Source of the DNA: Enterocola sp045654205
GTDB lineage: Bacteria; Bacteroidota; Bacteroidia; Bacteroidales; Paludibacteraceae
Assembly: GCA_045654205.1 (NCBI GenBank)
Contig: JAZOMZ010000020.1
Coordinates: forward strand, 30,428-94,427
Length of the DNA stretch: 64,000 nucleotides
Direction of reading: 5' to 3'
The notes under the pieces are model-generated. The model was not told where the DNA came from and searched no databases. It was given only the letters and a program-made list of their open reading frames with translations. Each line of letters starts with the position of its first letter. The stretch's first letter is position 1. Positions 35,393-44,616 of the stretch are shown here, in pieces. Both the position numbers and the translations under genes were made by a program.

Positions 35393-35464
35393 ATGAAAAA
35401 ATCACAATGCAAATGTAAATGTATTTTTGTTACCAAACATATTATTAGACAATTATTTATCTAA
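35393..35464 (+). CDS. Possible Cys-rich micropeptide (23 residues)
   Basis: Short frame starting MKKSQCKCKCIFVTKH, with alternating Cys/Lys then a hydrophobic tail. It lies in an otherwise gene-free gap, behind a hairpin and an A-rich leader typical of Bacteroidetes starts. No homology can be judged at this size. Confidence 0.25.
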   Translation: MKKSQCKCKCIFVTKHIIRQLFI

Positions 35465-35554
35465 ATTAAAAAATTTTTAGAGTGTAATCGTTTGCATTAT
35501 TACAATGCTGTTACAAATTTTATTTATGAGAGAAAAAATATGATTTTTAGCCTA

Positions 35555-35905
35555 AATTTATATTATTAACAAGTTATCAAAAACCTGTTGAAAACTGAAG
35601 TATAAAAAATGAAAAATAAATTTGGAAATATCATTTAAGCGCTGGTATATATAAGATTTCCATATCTAAAAATTTTAAGCCATTTATTTTAGATAAACTA
35701 TTAAACATAAATATTTACATAAAAATGCAGTTTGTAAGAAAAAAATTATCTACATTTGTAGTTATTAACAGGTTGTTGATAACTATCATAAATATAAGAT
35801 TATTAGAAATTTAAGTGAGAAATCCATTGTTAATAACGTTGAGTTTTATCTTAATAACTTAAAAAACAAATTTTTAGGGGATTTTTTACTAACATATTAA
35901 CAATA
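35555..35905. other. Candidate replication origin: cluster of DnaA-box-like 9-mers in AT-rich gap
   Basis: The 35465-35985 gap has no gene and is extremely AT-rich. It contains TTATTAACA three times (35563-35571 and 35762-35770 plus; 35828-35836 minus), TTATCAACA (35774-35782 minus), TTATCTACA (35746-35754), TTATCAAAA (35574-35582) and a near copy at 35893-35901. These are one or two bases from TTATNCACA. The local G/C balance of the plus strand also appears to change sign here. Not proven. Confidence 0.45.
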
Positions 35906-35934
35906 CTTATTCTTCCTATTTTTTTATCTTAATT

Positions 35935-35942
35935 TAATTTTG
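35935..35942 (+). promoter_or_regulatory. -7 box (TAATTTTG) for nadA
   Basis: TAnnTTTG match 44 bases upstream of the nadA ATG. Confidence 0.5.
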
Positions 35943-35985
35943 ATTTTAAAGAATAAAGACATAGAAACCCAAAAATGTTGAAAAC

Positions 35986-36909
35986 ATGAATTACGTTGAG
36001 GAAATTAAAAAACTAAAGGCAGAAAAAAATGCTGTGATTATGGCTCACTATTATCAGTCAGCCGATATTCAAGATATAGCAGATTATATAGGAGATAGTT
36101 TGGCACTTGCTCAGTGGGCAGCAAAAACAAATGCAGACATTATAGTAATGTGTGGTGTGCATTTTATGGGGGAAACTGCAAAAATCCTTTCTCCAGAGAA
36201 AAAAGTATTAGTTCCAGATATGGCCGCTGGTTGTTCTCTAGCTGATAGTTGTCCTGCAGATGAGTTTGCTGAGTTTGTAAAACAATATCCAGACCATACA
36301 GTGATTTCATATGTGAATACCACAGCTGCTGTAAAAGCTCATACAGATGTGGTAGTAACATCTACAAATGCTAAAAAAATAGTAGATAGTTTTCCACAAG
36401 ATGCAAAAATAATCTTTGGTCCAGATAAAAACTTAGGTGGTTATATCAATGCTGTTACAGGCAGAAATATGATACTTTGGAATGGTTGTTGCCATGTACA
36501 TAGCCAATTTTCTATAGAAAAACTTAAAGAATTGAAGGCTGAGTACCCAGAAGCAGAAGTTTTGGCACACCCAGAATGTAAAAAAGAACTATTAGATTTG
36601 GCAGATTTTATTGGTTCTACAGCTGCTTTACTTTCATATTCTGGTAAATCTGATAAAACACAATTTATAGTAGCTACAGAAAGCGGTATTCTTCATCAAA
36701 TGAAGAAAGATTACCCAGAAAAAACATTTATACCAGTGCCTCCAGAAACAGGAAATTGTGCATGTAATGAATGTAATTATATGCGTATGAATACCATGGA
36801 GAAACTATATAATTGTCTTAAAAATGAATCTCCAGAAATTATAGTAGATAAGGAAGTGGCAGAAAAGGCAGTACGCCCTATTATTAAAATGCTTGAAATG
36901 AGTAATTAA
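35986..36909 (+). CDS. nadA: Quinolinate synthase A
   Basis: 307 residues, family length. A [4Fe-4S] enzyme that condenses iminoaspartate and dihydroxyacetone phosphate into quinolinate for NAD synthesis. Cluster cysteines map to C83 (DMAAGCSLAD), C168/C169 (WNGCCHVH) and the C-terminal CACNECNYM group (C258-C263). AHYYQ at 20-24 and CGVHFMGETAKIL at 56-68 are conserved. No nadB or nadC is adjacent here. Confidence 0.96.
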   Translation: MNYVEEIKKLKAEKNAVIMAHYYQSADIQDIADYIGDSLALAQWAAKTNADIIVMCGVHFMGETAKILSPEKKVLVPDMAAGCSLADSCPADEFAEFVKQYPDHTVISYVNTTAAVKAHTDVVVTSTNAKKIVDSFPQDAKIIFGPDKNLGGYINAVTGRNMILWNGCCHVHSQFSIEKLKELKAEYPEAEVLAHPECKKELLDLADFIGSTAALLSYSGKSDKTQFIVATESGILHQMKKDYPEKTFIPVPPETGNCACNECNYMRMNTMEKLYNCLKNESPEIIVDKEVAEKAVRPIIKMLEMSN

Positions 36910-38844
36910 TTACCATTTCCAATTGAGTAGTAAATGAAAATCAGTTTTATTAGATCCTAATATTTCTTCATTTCCACTACCAATTACATTTCTATCTACA
37001 AAGAAGGTATTAGATACTTTAAAACAAAGCTGTAAGTTTTTGAATATCTTATAGTTGAAGTTGAAAAAGAATCTAATACCTTTTCCGTTATATTGATTAG
37101 ATGAAAATGCATATAGAACATCATTTTCATAACTATAAAACCTATTTTCATATTCAGATGCATTAAAAAATGCAAGCCTTAATATAAAATTGATTTTCTC
37201 CCATTTCCACCCCAAATCTTGATAAAGGAGATAACCACTACTACCCTTTTCATTTGCGTATTTATAATAATTATACATTACACCCGACTTAAATACAGCT
37301 CCATTTATAAAATTACCATTATAAATTACAGAAACAGAATGTTTAAAATATGGAAGTGTTGGCCTTATATGTTCTTTAGAATCTACATCATCTTTTTCTT
37401 TACTATCAAAACTATATTTAATATTAAGTAAATGATTTTCAGCTACATTATAAGAAAAAAGAGTATTTATTTTATACCCTACAGAAGGTTTACTTATTAA
37501 ATATTTTTCTTCCAAAAAGAAACAAATATCTGCACTATTATACCATTTGAATTTTTCATTTATATTCCAATTAAATGCCCATAAAAAACCTGTTTCACCA
37601 CTATTTTCCTTCATCGAATAAGCATTAGCAAAACTACTACTATAATTTTTATCATAATATCTTATCATAAGATTAGTAGAAATATTATACTCAGTATTTA
37701 AATAAAAATTGTGAAGCGTGGCAATATTTCCTTTTTTATCAATGGCACATTCCCCTGCCCAACCATAATTTTTATAATAAAATCTATAATCAATACCAAA
37801 GTTTAAATTTGTAGAATCATACACTGCAGATAATCCTATTTTACCAAATTTAAACCTATAATTTATATTTCCCCCAGTAGAAAATTTATATCCAGAAAAC
37901 TTCTTTTTTATTTCATTTTCTGTTCTATGATAACCATTTGCACTATCTAAATAATTATAAGAGGCAAATAATGAGATATTTAAGTTGTTAAATTCTAAAG
38001 TACTGGCAATCCCTCTAAAAAAGTTGGTTTCTGTATTAGAAGTATATTTATTTATTTTGTCTGTTCGTTGAATAAATTGTTCAATGTTCCCAGCACTCCC
38101 ATAGAATGCACTTGAATTAAAAACCAAACCTTGACCAAAATTTAGTTTATAATCACCTATTATAATAGTTTTAAATTTCCATAAATCATTAATCATAAAA
38201 TGGGCTGAATAAAAATCGAAACCTTGATTATTTTTAAAATCAAATGGTTCACCAGCATCTTTTTCCATAGTAATACCCATAGAAATATTTTTATCAGTCA
38301 TTTTATATTTTAAATAACCGGCCCATGGCTTGCCTAAATATTTATTTTCTATGAAACCTTTCTTTTCTTGAAGTGTATAATCTACCCTATTAATTAATTG
38401 ATACTTAGCATTTTTAAATGATTTTTTAAAAGAAAATTTATCATCATCTGCTGGTTTTGCCTCTACAAATGGGGAAAACATTTCCACAGTTTTACTATCC
38501 CACCCATCTATTAATGTTAGTTCATAAATGCTTAAAAATTCTTTGTAATCAAATCTATATTCAAGTAAATTTTCTATTTGTTTTGAACTTAGAAAACTAA
38601 ATTCTTCCAGCTGCTCTCTTGTGGCAGTATTAAGATTTATTTTTTCGCTGAATTTTTCATTCCAAAGATCTATGAGTTCTTCTTTGGCAGTTTCATCTTC
38701 AGTGTCAAAGGAATAATTTTCAAGATAGGAATTAAAGTCAATTTGCCCTTCGACAGACTCAGGGCCCGAAGTTTTATATAAGTGCTGTCCAAAACAAACT
38801 TTACCTATTACAAACAATAATATAAAAACAATTATCTTTTTCAT
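36910..38844 (-). CDS. Helix-hairpin-helix domain protein with outer-membrane barrel-like C-terminus
   Basis: 644 residues. Signal peptide 1-19; ComEA-like helix-hairpin-helix region about 68-135 (starting KINLNTATREQLEEFSFLS), then a long run of amphipathic beta strands to the terminal WKW. This architecture recurs in Bacteroidetes; its function is not established. The HhH would sit in the periplasm and the barrel in the outer membrane, a layout compatible with DNA or peptide handling at the envelope (inference). It starts 1 base after the 38846 gene's stop, so they form a two-gene operon. Confidence 0.8.
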   Translation of the reverse strand: MKKIIVFILLFVIGKVCFGQHLYKTSGPESVEGQIDFNSYLENYSFDTEDETAKEELIDLWNEKFSEKINLNTATREQLEEFSFLSSKQIENLLEYRFDYKEFLSIYELTLIDGWDSKTVEMFSPFVEAKPADDDKFSFKKSFKNAKYQLINRVDYTLQEKKGFIENKYLGKPWAGYLKYKMTDKNISMGITMEKDAGEPFDFKNNQGFDFYSAHFMINDLWKFKTIIIGDYKLNFGQGLVFNSSAFYGSAGNIEQFIQRTDKINKYTSNTETNFFRGIASTLEFNNLNISLFASYNYLDSANGYHRTENEIKKKFSGYKFSTGGNINYRFKFGKIGLSAVYDSTNLNFGIDYRFYYKNYGWAGECAIDKKGNIATLHNFYLNTEYNISTNLMIRYYDKNYSSSFANAYSMKENSGETGFLWAFNWNINEKFKWYNSADICFFLEEKYLISKPSVGYKINTLFSYNVAENHLLNIKYSFDSKEKDDVDSKEHIRPTLPYFKHSVSVIYNGNFINGAVFKSGVMYNYYKYANEKGSSGYLLYQDLGWKWEKINFILRLAFFNASEYENRFYSYENDVLYAFSSNQYNGKGIRFFFNFNYKIFKNLQLCFKVSNTFFVDRNVIGSGNEEILGSNKTDFHLLLNWKW

Positions 38845-38845
38845 A

Positions 38846-39655
38846 TTACCATTTATAAGAAATTCCTACAGAAGAAGTTAACCCTAGTTTTAAATTGTAT
38901 TGAGCGCCTATATCTATGCAAAATCCATTTAAATTTATACCTAGTCCAAGGCAAGGAGAAATTTCTTTACTGGCATAAACTCCTACTCTCATTCCTACTT
39001 GTTTTACAAAAAAGTATTCTAATCCTATACTTGCAGTAAAGTTTTCTTTTAAAGAAAGTGAAGCTTCTGCGGCCAAAAATAGTAGATCTGTAAATTGATA
39101 TTTTAATCCTAAATAAAATATTGTAGGTACTTCAAATTGAGATTCTTCAATATTAAATTTGGAAAAAGACAAATTATATACAGAAAATCCAATACTTAAA
39201 TTGGAAATAGGCATTACCATTATACCTAAATTGAAACAAGCCATACTATTCCATTTGCCAGTATAGTACCATCCCAAATATTCAGCCCCAATACCTACAG
39301 AAATATAAGGTTTAAAAAGACGAGAAAAGTTTACACCAACAGACATTTCACTATAGTCTGTAAAGCCATGATGTGATACATTTGCAGAAAATGATAGAGT
39401 AGGGTGTGAATAAACAAAAGAAAGATTTTCTAGTCCTAATTCTGGAACTAAAAATTTATTATGATAAAAAGCGCTTATTTTGCTTTTTCCACAAGATATA
39501 GTAGCAGGATTTACACTATTATAGGTATTATCTGATAATACACATGAAACATTACCAAGAGAAAGGGAAACTGGACCTATATATCTGCCATATTGAAAGG
39601 CAAATACAGAAATAGAAAATAAAATTACTGAAGATAAAATTATAAATTTTTTCAT
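38846..39655 (-). CDS. Outer-membrane beta-barrel protein (FadL/PorV-like fold)
   Basis: 269 residues with a signal peptide (1-19) and an N-terminal SLGNVSCVLSDNTYNSVNPA segment. That pattern of a small hatch followed by an asparagine-rich NPA turn is seen in PorV/PorQ-like and related Bacteroidetes barrels. Regular strands follow to the terminal SYKW. It pairs with the HhH-barrel gene downstream. The specific family is uncertain. Confidence 0.6.
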   Translation of the reverse strand: MKKFIILSSVILFSISVFAFQYGRYIGPVSLSLGNVSCVLSDNTYNSVNPATISCGKSKISAFYHNKFLVPELGLENLSFVYSHPTLSFSANVSHHGFTDYSEMSVGVNFSRLFKPYISVGIGAEYLGWYYTGKWNSMACFNLGIMVMPISNLSIGFSVYNLSFSKFNIEESQFEVPTIFYLGLKYQFTDLLFLAAEASLSLKENFTASIGLEYFFVKQVGMRVGVYASKEISPCLGLGINLNGFCIDIGAQYNLKLGLTSSVGISYKW

Positions 39656-39729
39656 CGTAAGAATAATTAATTAACAAATAAATGGTACGACAAAAATATA
39701 CAAAATTTTTCAAATACCATTATATTTTA

Positions 39730-39737
39730 TAAATTTG
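39730..39737 (+). promoter_or_regulatory. -7 box (TAAATTTG) for the DUF4294 gene
   Basis: TAnnTTTG match 11 bases before the ATG, implying a very short leader. Confidence 0.5.
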
Positions 39738-39747
39738 TTGTTGCCTT

Positions 39748-40353
39748 ATGAAAAAGAATATTCTCATATTATTTTTTATACTTTTCACTATTAATTCTGT
39801 AGCTCAAAAACCATATTATAGTGAAGGGTTGGGTGCGTATATACTTAATTCAGAAATTTATAAAGGTGATACAATAGGGGTATTTACTTTAAATGAAGTA
39901 CCTATATATCCTGCACCAAAATTTAAAAATAAAAAACAAGAGAAATTTTATTGGAAGACAGTTAGGGATGTAAAAAAAGTATATCCTTATATGAAGTTTA
40001 TAGGTGCAGAATACAAGAGGATAAATGCTATTTGTGATACTATTTCTGATCCAAAGGAGAAGAAAAAATATATGAAAATGTATGAAAAACAATTATTGGC
40101 AGAATATAAGCCAATAATGAAAAAATTTACGCTTTCTCAAGGTAAAATGCTTATAAAGCTTATAGATAGGGAATTAGAAGCCACTTCTTATGATTTAATT
40201 AAGCAATTTCGTGGTGGTTTTGTGGCATGGTGGTGGCAGGTGTTTGCCAAGATACTTGGTGCCGACCTCAAAGAGGAATACAATATATCAGAAAGTGAAA
40301 AAGACCGCATCATAGAACGAGTCATTACCCTCTACGAAGCAGGTGTCTTGTAA
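39748..40353 (+). CDS. DUF4294 family protein, secreted or periplasmic
   Basis: 201 residues with a signal peptide (about 1-19, ending SVAQ). The conserved core VYPYMKFIGAEYKRIN lies near 79-94 and the tail FRGGFVAWWWQVFAKILGAD near 155-174. These mark the DUF4294 family found throughout Bacteroidetes; its function is not known. Convergent with the EamA gene, with only 2 bases between the stops. Confidence 0.75.
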   Translation: MKKNILILFFILFTINSVAQKPYYSEGLGAYILNSEIYKGDTIGVFTLNEVPIYPAPKFKNKKQEKFYWKTVRDVKKVYPYMKFIGAEYKRINAICDTISDPKEKKKYMKMYEKQLLAEYKPIMKKFTLSQGKMLIKLIDRELEATSYDLIKQFRGGFVAWWWQVFAKILGADLKEEYNISESEKDRIIERVITLYEAGVL

Positions 40354-40355
40354 TA

Positions 40356-41258
40356 TTATTTTTCTACCTTACTTTTACTATAACTTACTATTATCACTCC
40401 AGAGAATACCATAATAGTGGCCAGGGATTTTTGCCATGTAAGGGTATCCATACCAATACAGATACTCACTGTTATTGCAATAATTGGTTGTACATAACTA
40501 TACATACTCACAAGGGTAGGGCGTATTCTTTTTTGTCCAACAGGGATAAGGAAGTATGTAATAAATGTGGCACATATGATAAGGTAAGCTAGCTCTGCTA
40601 ATTGAATATTAGGAATAGAAGACCATTCTAATGTTACTAATTCTCCCGCAGAAAATGGTAATGATACTGCAGAGGCAAATAAGAATATCCACTTCATAAA
40701 TGTTACTACAGAATATTTTCCTATAAGTGGCTTAAATATACCTAAATACATAGAAAAACTCAGTGAGTTTAAAATCAACATTATAATACCAAATGTTGTA
40801 GTTTCTGCAGCTCCTCCCAAAGAAGTTTTACTTAATATTAGATATATTATTCCTATAAAACTTAATACCACACCTCCTACTTTTTTAAAAGTAATAGGTT
40901 CTTTTAATGCTATAGCTGCTATGCCCATGGTGTAGATAGGAGATAGGGCAGTGAGTATAGAACAATCCATAGGAGTGATATATGGCAGACCTACAAGGAA
41001 TGTTATTTGGCAAACAAAGAAGCCAAGCATAGATGCTGCAAATATTTTGATATAGTCTTTCTTTTCTACCTTTTCTTTTGGTAAAAATAATGATATAAAC
41101 CAAAACAATGCACCAGCGCCAAGTGAACGCATGCAGAATATGGTTAGTGGAGATATTAATCCTCCGCTGGTCAAATCTTTGCATACAATAATATTGAAAC
41201 CAAATATTGCGTATGCAATAAAGCAGACTATATGTCCAATAATGGATTGTTTTTTCAT
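40356..41258 (-). CDS. EamA/DMT-superfamily transporter
   Basis: 300 residues, about ten membrane helices in two EamA repeats (about 8-140 and 155-295). Conserved positions include the MRSLGAGALFW region in helix 2-3 and ALKEPITFKKVGGVVLSFIGI at the end of repeat 1. It likely exports or exchanges a small metabolite in the inner membrane; the substrate cannot be read from the sequence. Confidence 0.87.
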   Translation of the reverse strand: MKKQSIIGHIVCFIAYAIFGFNIIVCKDLTSGGLISPLTIFCMRSLGAGALFWFISLFLPKEKVEKKDYIKIFAASMLGFFVCQITFLVGLPYITPMDCSILTALSPIYTMGIAAIALKEPITFKKVGGVVLSFIGIIYLILSKTSLGGAAETTTFGIIMLILNSLSFSMYLGIFKPLIGKYSVVTFMKWIFLFASAVSLPFSAGELVTLEWSSIPNIQLAELAYLIICATFITYFLIPVGQKRIRPTLVSMYSYVQPIIAITVSICIGMDTLTWQKSLATIMVFSGVIIVSYSKSKVEK

Positions 41259-41378
41259 CAGATTTAGAAATATTGCACAAAAGTACTGCTTTTTTATGAA
41301 AATAGGGAAAATTATCTCATAATATGCCCCACAATGAGTTAATTAAGGCATTTATTTGTGTATTGAATTTAAATTGCA

Positions 41379-41386
41379 TACCTTTG
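41379..41386 (+). promoter_or_regulatory. -7 box (TACCTTTG) for the T9SS cargo/PorP operon
   Basis: TAnnTTTG match 31 bases before the ATG, with TTG at 41355-41357 about 21 bases further upstream as a -33 element. Confidence 0.6.
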
Positions 41387-41416
41387 CAGAATCTTTTAAG
41401 CTGAAAATTACATATT

Positions 41417-44400
41417 ATGAAAAAGCATATAGACCTAGTAACATTAATTTTGTTACTATTTACTTCAATTTCACTCAGTGCATATGCAGCTACTGATGGT
41501 TCCAATATTGATTTCTCTCAAGGTTTTCAAGGATGGAAAAGGTATCATGGTACTTTTAAATGTGATAATCCTTCTGCTCCAGATGATGACAAAAAATATT
41601 CATATAGATGGACTGAGGTTAACCAAACTGATAGAATAAAAATCATAACAGAATATAATACTTTAGATCCGATTATAAGATGTAATAATCTTTATACAAA
41701 TCCAGACCCAGGTAAAGTAGTTGCTCGTTTGGGTGTTCCAAAACAGACGGAAGGAGATGATGAAAATGCTACAACAGAAAAATTGGAATATGAGTTTGAT
41801 ATTACTGATGAAACTTCTATTTTAAAATATCGTTTTGCGGCAGTTTTACATGTACCTTCTTCTGGACACGTAGGAGAAGAATATCCTTTTTTTGGTGTTA
41901 AAGTAACAGTTACTAAAGAAGATGGAACAGAGGCTGTTATACCATGTTCTTCATATGAGACAATTGCAAATTCAGCAGGTTCAAATGTTGAAAAAGGTAC
42001 AAACTGTGCGGCTTCTAGTAGTGCAAGTAATTATGTATTTCGCTCATGGACATCTATTTTGGTAGATATGCGTGAGTTTGTGGGGGGTACGGCTAAAATT
42101 TCTGTCATAACAAGAGACTGTTTATTTAGATCTGGTGGTATGCCATATGCAGGAAGTCACGAGGCCTATGGATATTTCCGTGCAGAATTTATGGATAATA
42201 AGCTTTCTACTAGAGTATGTAACGCAGAAGATGCAAAAATAGCAGCCCCAGAAGGATATGCAAAATATACATGGAGTAGGAGTAATCACTTTAATATTCC
42301 TGTAAGTTCAGACCAACAAAGAGAAGTTACTATTCCTGCTACAGAAATGGTTCCAGGGGTGAAGTATTATTGTACAGTATCAGATGAATTGGGATGTTCT
42401 GCTATTGATTTAGAAACAGAGTTGGACCCTGTAAGTCTAAAACCAAGTTTTGAATATAAAACCAGTTGTGATGGATTAGTAGAGTTTACATCAACTTCTG
42501 AGGTGCTTGGAGATGAAATTTATAAGGTGATTTGGGATGCAGGTGAGGATATAGTAAGTGGAGAGGTATCAAGTCATAAGTATACAAAACCAGGAGATTA
42601 TAATATAAAACTTACAACTATTACCACTAATGGTTGTGAAGAATCTGTTTCCAAAAAAATTACAGTTCCATATTTCCCAGATTTAGTAATAAACTCTGAA
42701 CCAAATGTTTGTGGTGGAAAAGATTTTAAAGTTTCTGTAGAAAATGTTGAGTCAGGTAGTGATGTTAAGTGGTATATTGAAGACCTTATTACCAACGAAT
42801 CAGAACTTATATCGAGTGAATATTCTTTTAATACAAATTTAACTCGTTCTAAGCGTTTTAAAGTGAAAGTGGAAGACCCACTTGGTTGTAAGTACGAAAA
42901 AGTAAAAACTACTAATGTATTTGAACCTACCAATATCTATATAACAAGTCCAGAACAAATTGTCTGCCCTAATGAAAAAGTAGAATTAACTTTACATGCT
43001 ACTGGATTGAATAATTTTACTTGGAATGTACCAAATAGTGATATGTCAACCACGGTGGAAGTTTCTACAACAGAGCCTATTACTACATATAGTGTGAAAG
43101 CAGAAGATAAAAATGGATGTATAGTAGAGGCTAGTTATGAATTGAAAACTTTTGAAATTCCAGCTTTTTTGGTTGATGCACCAGCAGTTTGTATAGGTGA
43201 AGATGCTACTATTAAGGTAACAGGATTTCAAACATATAAGTGGGATCATCCAGATTTAAGTAATATAAATAGTGGAGAGGTAACTTTAAAAAATTTACAA
43301 CAAGACACACCAATTAAAGTAATTGGTTATAGTGAAAATAAATGTATAAGTGAAAAGGAATTTACAGTTCGTGTAAAAGAAATTCCTGTTATCACAGTAG
43401 AAGGAGAAGAAATACGTTGTTTTGATTCTGAGCCATTTTCACTTACAGCTCATGGTGCTGATACTTATGTATGGAATAATTCAGTGGAGTCTCCTACATT
43501 CACTGCTGTATCAGACCGTAATCATACAGTAACTGTGGTAGGTAGTGTGGAAGGATGTAAATCTGAACCTATAACTATAAATTTAACAACTTTACCAAAA
43601 CCAACAATTGAGGCAATTCAACCTACTGTAACCATATGTGATGGTGATACAGTTACACTTGAAGTAACAGGTGCAGTTGGATTTAAATGGTTTGATAATT
43701 CAGAGAATAATACTATAGTGGTTTCACCAACAACAAATACCACATATACAGTAAGAGGTATTTCTTTGGATGGTTGTTTTTCTGATGAGTTAAATATTCC
43801 TGTTATAGTAAATCCTCTTGCTAATATAAATTTACACGTAGATAAGTCTATTGCTTGCCCAGATAAACCAGATTCTGCAGTAGTAATAGCTCAAGGTGCT
43901 TTGACATATAAGTGGAGTAGTATGCCAGAGATGGTAAGCGTTTCTGATAATATGTCAGATCGTTTGAATATATCTTATGAAACTCCAACTACAATTTTTG
44001 TGGAAGGTACAAATGAATTTGGATGTAAATCTAAAACTCAAATAGATTTAACACTTCTACCAGACCCAATATTTGAATTTAAAGTTGAACCTTTATGGGT
44101 AGAGGTAGATAAACCAGATGTGAGGTTTACTGGACTTACTCCACATGCAAATGCACAGTGGTTCTGGAATGTGGGCGATGGTTCTGTTCTATTACAAGCA
44201 AGAGATACTATCCACACATACGCAGTAGATAACTATTCTCAACCATTTAAGGTGGAAGTAACAGCAATAGATCCTAATGGTTGTACCTTTACAGGAGAAA
44301 CAGAAATTAAGATTTGGAAAGAAGTATGGGCTCCAACAGCATTTACTCCAAATGGAGATGGATTGAATGATGAATTTAAGTTTTATAGAACAGAATATCT

Positions 44401-44602
44401 AGAAGAATTTAATTTCTATATCTATAATCGTTTGGGAGAAATTGTTTTTGAAGGGCATTCTCCTACAGATACGTGGGATGGTTATTATAATGGTGATCTT
44501 TGTCCTTGGGGAGTTTATGGTTGGGTAGCAGATTACAAAGCTAATTTGGATGGTACTCTTCGTGAGGCCACTATTAAAGGTCAAGTATCCATAATTAAAT
44601 AA
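41417..44602 (+). CDS. Giant surface protein with T9SS type B (CHU_C) sorting domain
   Basis: 1061 residues. Signal peptide about 1-25. After an N-terminal domain (about 30-270) comes a string of PKD/Ig-like repeats (about 280-960), each ending in a turn of the DxxGC type. The last ~90 residues are a gliding-motility-associated C-terminal domain: APTAFTPNGDGLNDEFKF, FNFYIYNRLGEIVFEG, TDTWDGYYNG, WGVYGW. Such proteins leave by the T9SS and are usually paired with a PorP/SprF barrel, which follows here 14 bases downstream. Likely an adhesin or surface filament (inference). Confidence 0.93.
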   Translation: MKKHIDLVTLILLLFTSISLSAYAATDGSNIDFSQGFQGWKRYHGTFKCDNPSAPDDDKKYSYRWTEVNQTDRIKIITEYNTLDPIIRCNNLYTNPDPGKVVARLGVPKQTEGDDENATTEKLEYEFDITDETSILKYRFAAVLHVPSSGHVGEEYPFFGVKVTVTKEDGTEAVIPCSSYETIANSAGSNVEKGTNCAASSSASNYVFRSWTSILVDMREFVGGTAKISVITRDCLFRSGGMPYAGSHEAYGYFRAEFMDNKLSTRVCNAEDAKIAAPEGYAKYTWSRSNHFNIPVSSDQQREVTIPATEMVPGVKYYCTVSDELGCSAIDLETELDPVSLKPSFEYKTSCDGLVEFTSTSEVLGDEIYKVIWDAGEDIVSGEVSSHKYTKPGDYNIKLTTITTNGCEESVSKKITVPYFPDLVINSEPNVCGGKDFKVSVENVESGSDVKWYIEDLITNESELISSEYSFNTNLTRSKRFKVKVEDPLGCKYEKVKTTNVFEPTNIYITSPEQIVCPNEKVELTLHATGLNNFTWNVPNSDMSTTVEVSTTEPITTYSVKAEDKNGCIVEASYELKTFEIPAFLVDAPAVCIGEDATIKVTGFQTYKWDHPDLSNINSGEVTLKNLQQDTPIKVIGYSENKCISEKEFTVRVKEIPVITVEGEEIRCFDSEPFSLTAHGADTYVWNNSVESPTFTAVSDRNHTVTVVGSVEGCKSEPITINLTTLPKPTIEAIQPTVTICDGDTVTLEVTGAVGFKWFDNSENNTIVVSPTTNTTYTVRGISLDGCFSDELNIPVIVNPLANINLHVDKSIACPDKPDSAVVIAQGALTYKWSSMPEMVSVSDNMSDRLNISYETPTTIFVEGTNEFGCKSKTQIDLTLLPDPIFEFKVEPLWVEVDKPDVRFTGLTPHANAQWFWNVGDGSVLLQARDTIHTYAVDNYSQPFKVEVTAIDPNGCTFTGETEIKIWKEVWAPTAFTPNGDGLNDEFKFYRTEYLEEFNFYIYNRLGEIVFEGHSPTDTWDGYYNGDLCPWGVYGWVADYKANLDGTLREATIKGQVSIIK

Positions 44603-44607
44603 GGAGG
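44601..44607 (+). promoter_or_regulatory. Strong Shine-Dalgarno (AAGGAGG) for porP/sprF
   Basis: Overlaps the stop codon of the upstream cargo gene and lies 9 bases before the ATG. Full SD sequences are uncommon in Bacteroidetes, so this probably secures translation of the second gene. Confidence 0.5.
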
Positions 44608-44616
44608 ATAAGAGCA

